Of a stretch of 64,000 bases of DNA, positions 8,138-16,461 are shown in pieces. The translations under genes were made by a program, and so were the position numbers. Within the stretch, counting starts at the first letter, position 1. Every line of letters starts with the position of its first letter. The stretch covers positions 4,526,001-4,590,000 of the forward strand of contig JAXHLQ010000001.1 in the NCBI GenBank assembly GCA_034522175.1. The letters are read 5' to 3'. The notes under the pieces are model-generated. The model did not search any database. It was given only the letters and a program-made list of their open reading frames with translations, and was not told the DNA's origin. The stretch comes from JAIPDZ01 sp034522175 (lineage in GTDB: Bacteria; Desulfobacterota; DSM-4660; Desulfatiglandales; Desulfatiglandaceae).

Positions 8138-11100
8138 TTAAAGATCGCATCGAAGACAGCGACGTGCCTCGAGACACGCTGCCTTTTCATCAATGCCCAA
8201 TTCAACTTCATCGAAGTTATCCACCCGATCCGCCGCTGGCAGTTCATTCATCTCGGGTCGAACCAGTTTTTCATCTTCTTCTGTGGCCTCGAGGCGCGGC
8301 AGGGTGAGATGCGGCTTGGGGTGCCAGTAACCGCCGTAGGGCCGGTCCCTGAGATAACAATCGATGGATACGGCCGCACGATGCCCGGCGCCGATGGCCT
8401 CTACCACGGTCGCCGGACCGGTAACCGCATCCCCGCCGGAGAAGAATCCGGGTACATTGGTCGCCAGGGTGCGCTCATCCACCTCAAAACTGTTCCAGCG
8501 GCTGATATTGAATTGGAGATCGTCATTCAAAAACGAGAGATCCGGAGATTGACTGATGGCCGGGATGATGACATCGGTCTCAATAATGAATTCCGAACCT
8601 TCAACAGGGACAGGCCGTCGCCGCCCGCTGGCATCGGGTTTTCCCAGTTCGTTGAAAAGGCACTCCATACCCACGACCTTGCCGTTTTCACCGAGGATTC
8701 GAATGGGGGACGTCAACAGATCGATCTGGATCCCTTCCTCTTCCGCCGCATCGACCTCGGCCGGGTTGGCCGGCATCTGCTCGCGCTGGCGGCGATAGAC
8801 GATGTGGACCTCTTCGGCCCCGAGGCGCAGGGACGTTCGTGCCGCGTCGATGGCTGAATTCCCGGCGCCGATGACACATACCTTTTTACCGGGCGCCTTC
8901 TTTTCTCCCAGGTTGACATTTCTGAGGAATTTGGTGGCGTCGATGAATCCCTCGAACTCATCTTCCCCGGGTATTCTGAGTTTCAGGCCCTTATGTGCGC
9001 CAATACCGAAGAAAAACGCCTTGTACCCTGATGCTTTCATTTCATCGATGCTGATGTCCCTTCCCACACGAACGCCCAGTCGAATCTCCACGCCAAGCCG
9101 TTTGATGGCATTGATCTCGTCGTTGAGTACATCTCGCGGGAGCCGATATTCGGGGATGCCCACATGGAGCATTCCCCCGGCCACGGGGAGTTCTTCAAAT
9201 ACGGTCACCGGATATCCCTTGAGGGTGAGATCGTGGGCCACGGTCAATCCCGCGGGACCGGCCCCGATGACGGCCACCTTGTCCTCCGGAAAAAGGGCCT
9301 TTGCAGGTTCGATATCCTTAAGGCATTCTCGATTTTTATCTGCTGCAAACCGCTTCAACGCACAGATGGAAATGGGTTTGTCCACATCCCCCCGGGTGCA
9401 TTGGGTTTCACAAGGGTGCGGGCAGATACGGCCCAGGCACATGGGGAGGGGGTTTTCCATCCGGATAATGTCCCATGCCTTTCTGAATTCACCCTGGGCG
9501 ATAAGCGCCGTATAGGTGGATACATCCTGTCCCGTGGGACAGGTGGACTGGCACGGCGGCGCACTGAGCCGTTTGCAGGTTCCCGTGGGGCAGTGTTTAT
9601 CGAAGATGTGGGCCTCGTATTCGTGGCGAAAATATCTCAGCGTGCTCAAAACCGGGTTGGGCGCGGTCTGACCCAAACCACAGAGCGATGCGGATTGAAT
9701 GACCTTGCTCAGGGTTTCCAGCCGTTCGATATCATCGGGCCTTCCGTCTCCCTGGGTAATACGCTCCAGTATGTTCAAGAGCTGTTGGGTGCCTTCCCGA
9801 CACGGTGTGCATTTGCCGCAGGACTCCTCTGCCGTAAAACCGAGGAAAAACTTGGCAAGGTCCACCATGCAGGTGGTCTCATCCATGACCACCATTCCCC
9901 CAGAGCCCACGATAGCGCCGGTCTTGGCGATATTTTCATAATCCACCGGTGTTTCAAGTAGGCTTTCCGGAATACACCCCCCGGAAGGGCCGCCGAGTTG
10001 CACCGCCTTGAATCGCTTGTTGTCCGGGATGCCGCCGCCGATATCGTAAATAATGGATCTGAGCGGCGTTCCCATGGGCACTTCTATCAATCCGATGTTG
10101 CGTACCCGTCCGCTCAGGGCAAACACCTTGGTCCCGGTACTCTTCTCCGTCCCGAGACTACTGAACCATTCTGCCCCGCGATAGATGATCTGGGGAACAT
10201 TCGCAAGACTCTCTACGTTGTTGAGAACCGAAGGACGGTCCCACAGTCCCTTATGGGCAGGGAAGGGGGGCCTCGGCCTCGGCATGCCCCGTTTGCCTTC
10301 AATGGACCGCATCAGGGCCGTCTCCTCACCGCATACGAAGGCGCCGGCGCCGAAATAGAGTTCGATGTCCATGTCAAACCCGGAGCCGAGAATATCCTCG
10401 CCCAAAAGCCCGTAGTCCTTGGCCTGCCCGATGGCGGTCTGCAGTCTTTGGATGGCCAGGGGATACTCCGCCCTTACATAGATAAATCCGTGGTGGGAGC
10501 CGATGGCTTTCCCACCGATGATCATCCCCTCCAGTACCGCATGGGGATCACTTTCCAGTATGGATCGATCCATGAATGCGCCTGGATCGCCTTCATCGGC
10601 ATTGCACAACATGTATTTGGGACTCCCTTCGGAACCCGCGCAGAACTGCCATTTGAGGCCGGTGGGGAATCCTGCGCCGCCGCGCCCCCGCAGCCCGGAT
10701 GCCTTCATCTCCTCAACGATCTGTTCCGGCGTCATCTCCAAAAGGGCCTTGGCCGTTCCCATGTACCCATCCCGGGCGATATATTCGTCGATGCTGTCGG
10801 GATCGATCAGGCCTCTGTTCCTGAGGGCCACCAGGACCTGGCGGCTGAAGAACCCGATATCCTTGATAGCGGGTACCAGTTGCTCCCCCTCCGGGCTCTC
10901 GAAGAGGAATTTCTCGGCGATACGACCCTTGACAAGATATTCCTCAACAAAATAAGGGACGTCTTTTGTTGTGAGTTTTTGATAGAAGACCCCCTCGGGA
11001 TAGGCGATCATCAATGGGCCGGCGGCGCAGAAGCCGTTACATCCGGTGGTGGCCACATAGACTTCGTCCTGGAGCTCCCGTTTGTTGATCTCCTCGACAA

Positions 11101-11185
11101 GGGCGTCTCTCACATCCAGTGATCCACTGGATACGCAACTGGTTCCTGCACAGATGAGGAGATGAACGCGGTATTTCTTTTCCAT
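8138..11185 (-). CDS. NuoF-GltD fusion flavoprotein
   Basis: 1015 residues. Residues 1-110: thioredoxin-like [2Fe-2S] domain (CAGTSC; CNGFC). About 130-540: NuoF/HndC core with FMN/NADH motif GLRGRGGAGFPTGLKW and the N3-type [4Fe-4S] motif ESCGKCTPCREG plus SLCGLG. About 545-1000: GltD/NfnB-like module with cysteine-rich entry (CQSTCPTGQDV, CLGRICPHPCETQC), FAD motif VIGAGPAGL and NADPH motif VIGAGNSAIDAAR with VYRR. The C-terminus has CLRC. It should bind FMN, FAD and several clusters and connect NADH and NADPH with ferredoxin or a partner, as in electron-bifurcating enzymes (inference). ATG follows AGAGGC. Confidence 0.85.
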   Translation of the reverse strand: MEKKYRVHLLICAGTSCVSSGSLDVRDALVEEINKRELQDEVYVATTGCNGFCAAGPLMIAYPEGVFYQKLTTKDVPYFVEEYLVKGRIAEKFLFESPEGEQLVPAIKDIGFFSRQVLVALRNRGLIDPDSIDEYIARDGYMGTAKALLEMTPEQIVEEMKASGLRGRGGAGFPTGLKWQFCAGSEGSPKYMLCNADEGDPGAFMDRSILESDPHAVLEGMIIGGKAIGSHHGFIYVRAEYPLAIQRLQTAIGQAKDYGLLGEDILGSGFDMDIELYFGAGAFVCGEETALMRSIEGKRGMPRPRPPFPAHKGLWDRPSVLNNVESLANVPQIIYRGAEWFSSLGTEKSTGTKVFALSGRVRNIGLIEVPMGTPLRSIIYDIGGGIPDNKRFKAVQLGGPSGGCIPESLLETPVDYENIAKTGAIVGSGGMVVMDETTCMVDLAKFFLGFTAEESCGKCTPCREGTQQLLNILERITQGDGRPDDIERLETLSKVIQSASLCGLGQTAPNPVLSTLRYFRHEYEAHIFDKHCPTGTCKRLSAPPCQSTCPTGQDVSTYTALIAQGEFRKAWDIIRMENPLPMCLGRICPHPCETQCTRGDVDKPISICALKRFAADKNRECLKDIEPAKALFPEDKVAVIGAGPAGLTVAHDLTLKGYPVTVFEELPVAGGMLHVGIPEYRLPRDVLNDEINAIKRLGVEIRLGVRVGRDISIDEMKASGYKAFFFGIGAHKGLKLRIPGEDEFEGFIDATKFLRNVNLGEKKAPGKKVCVIGAGNSAIDAARTSLRLGAEEVHIVYRRQREQMPANPAEVDAAEEEGIQIDLLTSPIRILGENGKVVGMECLFNELGKPDASGRRRPVPVEGSEFIIETDVIIPAISQSPDLSFLNDDLQFNISRWNSFEVDERTLATNVPGFFSGGDAVTGPATVVEAIGAGHRAAVSIDCYLRDRPYGGYWHPKPHLTLPRLEATEEDEKLVRPEMNELPAADRVDNFDEVELGIDEKAACLEARRCLRCDL

Positions 11186-11231
11186 GAATCGTGCCTCTTT
11201 TACCTACAGATGGACCTTCGTGTTATTCTGC

Positions 11232-11615
11232 TTAGTAAGTGGTTTCGCTTCCGACAGAAAGCGCGTATTTGGATACGGGATGCCCGTTCATCACATGTTC
11301 GTCAAATATTTTTGTGGCTTTCTCCTCATCCAGCAATACATATTTGACCGGTGCGGAATCTTTCACCTCAACGGTCATCATCGGTTCGTGATTACAGAGT
11401 CCCGCGCAGCCGGAAGAAGTCAGGATGATGTCGGCGGCCCCTGTTTTTTGTATCTTTTCGAGTAGAAAGTTCATAATCTTTCGGGCGCCCGCAGCGATGC
11501 CACAGGTGCCGAGATGAACGGTGATCTTGACGCGGTATTCACCGGCGCGCAGGTTCACGGTTCCCTTTGCCGCTTCCTTGATGCGTTTAAGGTCTTCCAC
11601 ACGAAGCTTGGCCAT
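11232..11615 (-). CDS. HndB-like [2Fe-2S] thioredoxin-fold ferredoxin
   Basis: A 127-residue protein of the NuoE C-terminal/HndB type. The four likely [2Fe-2S] ligands are in HLGTCGIAAGA (Cys with a variant spacing) and SSGCAGLCNHEP. In NADP-reducing hydrogenases HndB is a separate small subunit carrying electrons between HndC and HndD; the same role is likely here. The start is fixed by GGAGG just before ATG 11615. It is the third thioredoxin-like Fe-S domain encoded in this operon, besides those fused to NuoF and NuoG. Confidence 0.75.
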   Translation of the reverse strand: MAKLRVEDLKRIKEAAKGTVNLRAGEYRVKITVHLGTCGIAAGARKIMNFLLEKIQKTGAADIILTSSGCAGLCNHEPMMTVEVKDSAPVKYVLLDEEKATKIFDEHVMNGHPVSKYALSVGSETTY

Positions 11616-11649
11616 TTTTTTTCCTCCATGAAGCCCTGTTGGCGTACGG

Positions 11650-12183
11650 CTATGATTCCGGGTTATTCACCATTTCTTGAATCAGTTGCAATATTTTTGG
11701 GTCTGAAATGGTGCTGAAACCTTCGATTTCATCCTTGATGGAGCGGGTATCCAGGGATGTCCGCTTTCCATCCCGCTTGTATTCATACACAAAGTCCACA
11801 TCCGGATTCCCGGCAATGAGCGACACCAGCGTGGCACCCATGTCGCCCATGGGTTTCCGGTCAATATGTCCGGCCTGAAATGTCGCCGTTAGCTCGGTTC
11901 CAAGGCCCGCCTCGGAGGCAACAGAGAGTCGGCCGCCTGCCTCCCGGGCGGCCTGCTCAAAGAGGGGGATGCCGAGTCCCACCCGGCGGGTGGTTCGGGA
12001 GGTCACAAATGGATCCGTTACCCCCTTGAGTGTTTGACTGTCCATACCGTGCCCATCGTCTTTGATGGTAATTTGCAACAGATCGCTTTTTGTATCTTCG
12101 ATGATGCGAATCTCCACGCGCGTGGCGCCGGCGGTTGTGGCGTTTTCAACAATGTCCAGTATATGAAGCGATAGATCCTCCAT
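11650..12183 (-). CDS. GHKL-type ATP-binding protein
   Basis: A 177-residue protein with a histidine-kinase-like ATPase domain: N-box DIVENATTAGAT near residue 10-21, G1 box KDDGHGMD and G2-like VGLGIPLFEQAAREAGG. The last 60 residues, LVSLIAGNPDVDFVYEY and onward, are not catalytic-kinase like. No receiver, PAS or His-phosphoacceptor domain is seen. It is a second GHKL protein in the operon, distinct from the RsbW-like one. Homologues often lie next to PHP, DRTGG and hydrogenase subunit genes; the role is probably regulatory. Confidence 0.7.
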   Translation of the reverse strand: MEDLSLHILDIVENATTAGATRVEIRIIEDTKSDLLQITIKDDGHGMDSQTLKGVTDPFVTSRTTRRVGLGIPLFEQAAREAGGRLSVASEAGLGTELTATFQAGHIDRKPMGDMGATLVSLIAGNPDVDFVYEYKRDGKRTSLDTRSIKDEIEGFSTISDPKILQLIQEMVNNPES

Positions 12184-12196
12184 GAGCGTTGATGGC

Positions 12197-12992
12197 CTAA
12201 TTGAGGATTTTTCGTCCGTCCATGCCTTTCAAGGCCAGCTTCAACTCCGCCAACCGGGGCGCGGCAACCCGGACACGCGTCGGGCTTGTGCCCAATTCAT
12301 CCAGGTCATGGGCATCAGAGGCGGATATGAACGGGACCTTCGCATATTCAGAGTAATCCGCCTGCGCCTGGGACAGCGTGAGTCTTCGCGAAATCTCCAG
12401 GGCGTCAAAATTCAGGTCATCCGGAATGAATCCCAGTTGGCTGATCACACTGAAACTCCGTCGATCGATGTGTGCCGCAACAGCCAGACCACCGTGTTCG
12501 TGAATGCCGTTGACCACTTCATGAGCGTCAGGACGGTTCCACCGATCAAAAGCCGCGTATTGATGGCCTCGGCTTCGTCATATTCGTTCGCCACCACCTG
12601 CAGTCCAAAGAGATCCGGGTCGTTTTCGCCCGAAAAAAGATGACGGTAGACAATCGCCTGCATGGACAGGGCTTCTTCAACATCTTCAAACAGGCCGATA
12701 ATGTGTGCTTCCTCGGCGGTGGTGATTTCCATGCCTGGGATCACGACCAGCTCGGTCCCCGCTGCCGAAGCCATCACAGCAGCCGCATTTCGGCGCTGTT
12801 GTGATCCGTAATGGCGATCATCGCCAGTTTACGCTTTAGGGCTTCCCGGACAATCTTTACCGGCGTCATATCCAGGGTGGCACAAGGGGAAAGGCAGGAG
12901 TGAACATGGGTATCGATGGTGATCCACTTCAACGGCGCTTCTGTTCCAACTGCCACCCGCACCCCTTGTTGAAAATCGTCTGAGAAACTCAA
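12197..12992 (-). CDS. PHP-domain metal-dependent phosphoesterase, twice frameshifted
   Basis: About 265 residues. PHP-family metal-binding motifs are present: TIDTHVHSCLSPC (DxHxH), ITDHNSAE (DH), a middle PGMEITT (E), VAAHIDR (H) and ASDAHDLDELG (DxH). Likely a phosphoesterase related to trpH/YciV. Two single-base losses break it: near 12788-12790 (T run) and near 12521. Restoring one base at each reconstitutes SAENAAAVMASA and TLNEVVNGIHEHGG. The metal ligands are intact, so sequence error is favoured. It overlaps the following DRTGG gene by 4 bases. Confidence 0.7.
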
Positions 12993-13330
12993 CTACCGGC
13001 CACACCCATTTCAAAGAGCTTGCCGACCAACTCAAACGTAGGCATTTTACTGACCAGTATGGGGATCTGCTCTTCAACGGCCTTTTTGAGGGTCATGGGA
13101 TCAGGTTCTCTGCTGTTGACCAGGATAATGCCCGAAAGCGATTTCATGACTGCGATGGCGACGATGTTCTGATGCGCCTGCAGCGTGACCCATAAATCGC
13201 CCTCCGCGGCATTTCCCATGACATCACTCAACAAATCGCTGGCATAACCGCGGGTGACCTCCCTGTCCAACTGCGTTTCTCCGCTTTTGATTTCAAGGTC
13301 GAGTTTTTCGATGATCTTCTGAAGCTTCAT
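12989..13330 (-). CDS. DRTGG-domain protein (second copy)
   Basis: 113 residues with the canonical family core: KSGETQLDREVTRGYASDLL, then NAAEGDLWVTLQAHQNIVAIA, GIILVNSREPD and a terminal FELVGKLFEMGV. It is closer to the family consensus than the first DRTGG copy at 7654-8010. Located between the NuoG-NuoE fusion upstream and the PHP gene downstream, with ATGA overlap into the latter. Function unproven; a nucleotide- or phosphate-sensing domain in regulation of the redox operon is a guess from related kinases. Confidence 0.75.
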   Translation of the reverse strand: MKLQKIIEKLDLEIKSGETQLDREVTRGYASDLLSDVMGNAAEGDLWVTLQAHQNIVAIAVMKSLSGIILVNSREPDPMTLKKAVEEQIPILVSKMPTFELVGKLFEMGVAGS

Positions 13331-13371
13331 TTTTTTGGTTTCCTCAAGGGGTACGGTGTTTTCCGCGGCTT

Positions 13372-16284
13372 TTATATCGTGCCCCGGTAGCTCTCCACAA
13401 TGTCGACAATTTGTTTCGGGTCCACCTCTCCATGGGTGGTGTCATCCACCACCATGACCGGGGCGAGTCCGCAGGCCCCGATACATCGGACCACTTCCAG
13501 GGAATATTCCCTATCTTCGGTGGTTTCGCCGATTCCCACGTGGAGGTGCTGCTCAAGCTTTTCCAACAGTCTTCCCGAGCCCTTGACAAAACAGGCCGTA
13601 CCCAAACATACCCGGATGGTGTGTTGTCCCCTGGGGACCATGGTAAAAAACGAATAAAAGGTGACCACACCGAATACATAGGATGGTGCAACACCGAGTC
13701 CCAGCGCAATATAGTTCTGGACGGGAACCGGCAGGAAGCCCAGGATCCCCTGGACCTGCTGCAGCACCGGAATCAGCCCACCGCGTTTGGTTTTATAGGT
13801 GGAGAGTATCTCGTCAATTTTCTCTTTCGCGTCTGTCTTTTCTTCCTCCTGAAGGAGCGCGATAAAGGCCTCTTTGACTTCTTCCGGATTGCTGGGCGGG
13901 ACCTGTGTGCCGATGCCTCCGCTCTTGGGAAGGGATTCCAGGAGTCCGCCGCAATGTTCCAGCAGCGTGCGATGGTGGTAATTGAAGGATGTCCAGCCGG
14001 GACGTCTGAGGGGGGATCGTGCATCCCTGGGTCCTGGAACCCCCAGTTTCTGCGGGTCGGTCAAAGGCCGCTGCACCCCCTGTTTCTCCATGCGTTCATA
14101 GGTCATCCCCTCGAGTTGAGGGATCAGGTCGATGATTTCCTTTTCCCAAATGTCACGGGGGGTGGATTCCGGCCATGAAAGGCCCAGTCGATTGGCCAAC
14201 TGGGTGAAAATCCATGTTTCCGGTTGGGCATCTCCGGGAGCAGGCACCGCATATCGAACGCGACTCACGCGTCTTTCGCAATTGGTGTACGTGCCTTCTT
14301 CTTCAGCCCAGGCGGCGGCGGGAAGCACCACATCTGCGTAGGGGATGGTTTCATTGTTCAGGATATCCTGCACCACGAGAAATTCGACTGCCTCCAGGGC
14401 AGCGGTCACGTTGGGCATGACCGGTGTGGTGAGTGCCAGATTTTCGCCCACGCAATAAAGGACGCGGATGGGCGTGCCTGCCTCCTGCTTTCCATTGCTC
14501 AGGTTTTGAATCATCTCGGAAAACCGCAAGCCGGGTTTGCTGTTCAGCGAAGTTCCCCAGGCCGTTTCAAAGGCGTTACGCGACGCGTCATCCTCCACCC
14601 GGGCGAATCCGGGAAGAAAGTTCGGCAGCAATCCCATGTCACAGGCCCCTTGGGAATTGTTCAGATCGCCGAGGTAGTTCACCCCCCCGTAAGGGACGCC
14701 GAGATTTCCGAGGACATCCTGTAGGGCCACAAAGGTCCTGGCAAAGGAAGCAACCTTGGACCCATACACCAGCATGGCCGGTTCTTCCCTGTCGAGAATG
14801 TCCACGGCGGACAGGATATCATCGGCTGTAAGCCCCGTGATCTGTGTCACCTTAGCCATGTCATAGCTTTGCGTGCTCTTTTCGATATCCTCAGCACATG
14901 TTCGTCCTCTTTGGATGAGTTGATGCATGATACCGTTGATGAGAACGGACTCGGTGCCCTCTTTCAAAAGAAGATGGGTATTGGCAAAGGTGCCGATCTT
15001 CGTGGGTATGGAGTTTACAACAATGAGTTGCGCACCGGCTTCGGATGCCCGCTTGACGAATGTGCCGGCGACCGGGTTTTCTTCGGTGATGTCGCTTCCG
15101 ATGAGCAAAATGCGCTTCGCCTTTTCCAGTTCAGAGAGCGGGTTATTCAGCCCGCCTGCGGCGAAGGGGGAGGCCAGGTTGTTGGTGCCGATGCCCACCC
15201 TGAAGAGCTTCTGCATGGTATAAAGGGCTTCGTTTGTGGATTTGGCCGAACAGATGCCTGCAACGGAATCAGGGCCTTCTTTTTCCACGGTTTCTTTGAT
15301 CTTTTTGGCGATAAGATCCAGGGCCTCTTCCCAGGAGGCACCCCTCAACTCGCCGTCCTTTCGAATCATGGGTCGGGTGAGACGTTCCGGACTCTGAACA
15401 AAATCGTATCCGAAGCGGCCCTTTACGCAAAGCCGCCCATGGTTGGGTTGGACCCCTTCGACCGCCGTGACCTTCATGATGGTGTCATTCTTGATGTGAA
15501 GATCCAGCTGGCACCCTACGCCGCAATAGTAACAGGTGGTCCGGACGTGCCGGGCCTCCCACGGTCTGATCTTGTAGCGGCTCTTTTTCTCCACCAGGGC
15601 ACCGACCGGGCAGGCCTGGATGCACTGACCACAGAATACGCATTCCGACCGATCCAGGGATCCATCCCCCATGGCGATAATCCTGGCTTCGGCACCTCTG
15701 AAGCCGTGGGAAATGGCGTTATTGACCTGGATGCTGTTGCAGGCCTCTACACACCGGCCGCAGAGAATGCAGCGTGAGGCATCCCTTACAATGAGGGGAC
15801 TTGCCGTCTCCATGGGATATTCGGCTGGGGCCCGGACCAGTCCACCGGTATCCACCTGATAACGGTAGGCATAGGCCTGCAGTTTACAGGCGCTGTGGGC
15901 CGGGCAGAGCTCCGTGGTTTGGTCATATTGTTCCACCTGTCGCTGAAAGTCGGTCCAGTCGTCTGAGGCCTTTTTGGCCACTGCGCAGTTGTGATTGCCG
16001 GATTGGAGCAACAGGGCCAGAACCGTTTGACGGGCTTCTTTGACCGCAGGCGAGTTGGTATGAACCACCATCTTATCGCCGGCCGGGGCGGAACAGGAGG
16101 GGGCAAGGGCGCGGGCCCCTTCGATCTCCACGAGACAGACCCGGCAGGCACCGGTCGGTGTGGTGCCTTCAAGGTGACACAGGGTGGGAATGAAAATCCC
16201 GTTGCGTCTGGCCACTTCGAGGATCGTCTCTCCAGGGGTAAACGCCAATTGGCGACCGTCTATGGTAATCTTCTGTTCGGACAT
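13372..16284 (-). CDS. NuoG/FdhA-like subunit fused to NuoE
   Basis: 970 residues from ATG 16284, which has GGAG 8 bases upstream; the ORF extends 29 codons further but that part is repeat DNA. Order: [2Fe-2S] domain (GACRVC), a variant His-Cys cluster (NHNC ... LCPAHSAC), two 4Fe-4S (CILCGRCVEAC, CVFCGQCIQAC), a molybdopterin-family [4Fe-4S] domain (CYYCGVGC ... CVKG), then MopB domains. The formate dehydrogenase Cys/Sec-His loop expected after GTNN is missing, and the MGD-binding C-terminal domain is replaced by NuoE (CLGTAC ... CIGAC). It is therefore probably an electron-relay subunit, not a formate dehydrogenase. First structural gene of the redox operon. Confidence 0.8.
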   Translation of the reverse strand: MSEQKITIDGRQLAFTPGETILEVARRNGIFIPTLCHLEGTTPTGACRVCLVEIEGARALAPSCSAPAGDKMVVHTNSPAVKEARQTVLALLLQSGNHNCAVAKKASDDWTDFQRQVEQYDQTTELCPAHSACKLQAYAYRYQVDTGGLVRAPAEYPMETASPLIVRDASRCILCGRCVEACNSIQVNNAISHGFRGAEARIIAMGDGSLDRSECVFCGQCIQACPVGALVEKKSRYKIRPWEARHVRTTCYYCGVGCQLDLHIKNDTIMKVTAVEGVQPNHGRLCVKGRFGYDFVQSPERLTRPMIRKDGELRGASWEEALDLIAKKIKETVEKEGPDSVAGICSAKSTNEALYTMQKLFRVGIGTNNLASPFAAGGLNNPLSELEKAKRILLIGSDITEENPVAGTFVKRASEAGAQLIVVNSIPTKIGTFANTHLLLKEGTESVLINGIMHQLIQRGRTCAEDIEKSTQSYDMAKVTQITGLTADDILSAVDILDREEPAMLVYGSKVASFARTFVALQDVLGNLGVPYGGVNYLGDLNNSQGACDMGLLPNFLPGFARVEDDASRNAFETAWGTSLNSKPGLRFSEMIQNLSNGKQEAGTPIRVLYCVGENLALTTPVMPNVTAALEAVEFLVVQDILNNETIPYADVVLPAAAWAEEEGTYTNCERRVSRVRYAVPAPGDAQPETWIFTQLANRLGLSWPESTPRDIWEKEIIDLIPQLEGMTYERMEKQGVQRPLTDPQKLGVPGPRDARSPLRRPGWTSFNYHHRTLLEHCGGLLESLPKSGGIGTQVPPSNPEEVKEAFIALLQEEEKTDAKEKIDEILSTYKTKRGGLIPVLQQVQGILGFLPVPVQNYIALGLGVAPSYVFGVVTFYSFFTMVPRGQHTIRVCLGTACFVKGSGRLLEKLEQHLHVGIGETTEDREYSLEVVRCIGACGLAPVMVVDDTTHGEVDPKQIVDIVESYRGTI

Positions 16285-16308
16285 GTTCACTCTCCGACGG
16301 ATGTTTTT

Positions 16309-16338
16309 CGCGCAGAGACGCAGCGGCGCAGAGAAAGA
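16309..16338. repeat. CGCAGAGACGCAG-type dispersed repeat remnant
   Basis: Two imperfect CGCAGAGA units separated by a CGCAGCGG spacer. Similar sequence is, from memory, a common intergenic dispersed repeat in many environmental bacteria. Its translation (FSAPLRLCAKN) produces a false N-terminal extension of the NuoG-NuoE gene. Confidence 0.4.
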
Positions 16339-16461
16339 ATAAATTCCTGCGGGTGATTTCTGTTGGCGCAAAATGGCATATGTGCTTATCGCCTTTCGTA
16401 ATTCAGATTACTGGGTTGAACCTCAGGACATCTGTTCGCATGCCGTGAGGAGGCTAAACGT

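Noticed and set aside
16285..16371. 29-residue N-terminal extension of the NuoG-NuoE protein
   Set aside because: It is translated repeat DNA; a Shine-Dalgarno site directly precedes ATG 16284.
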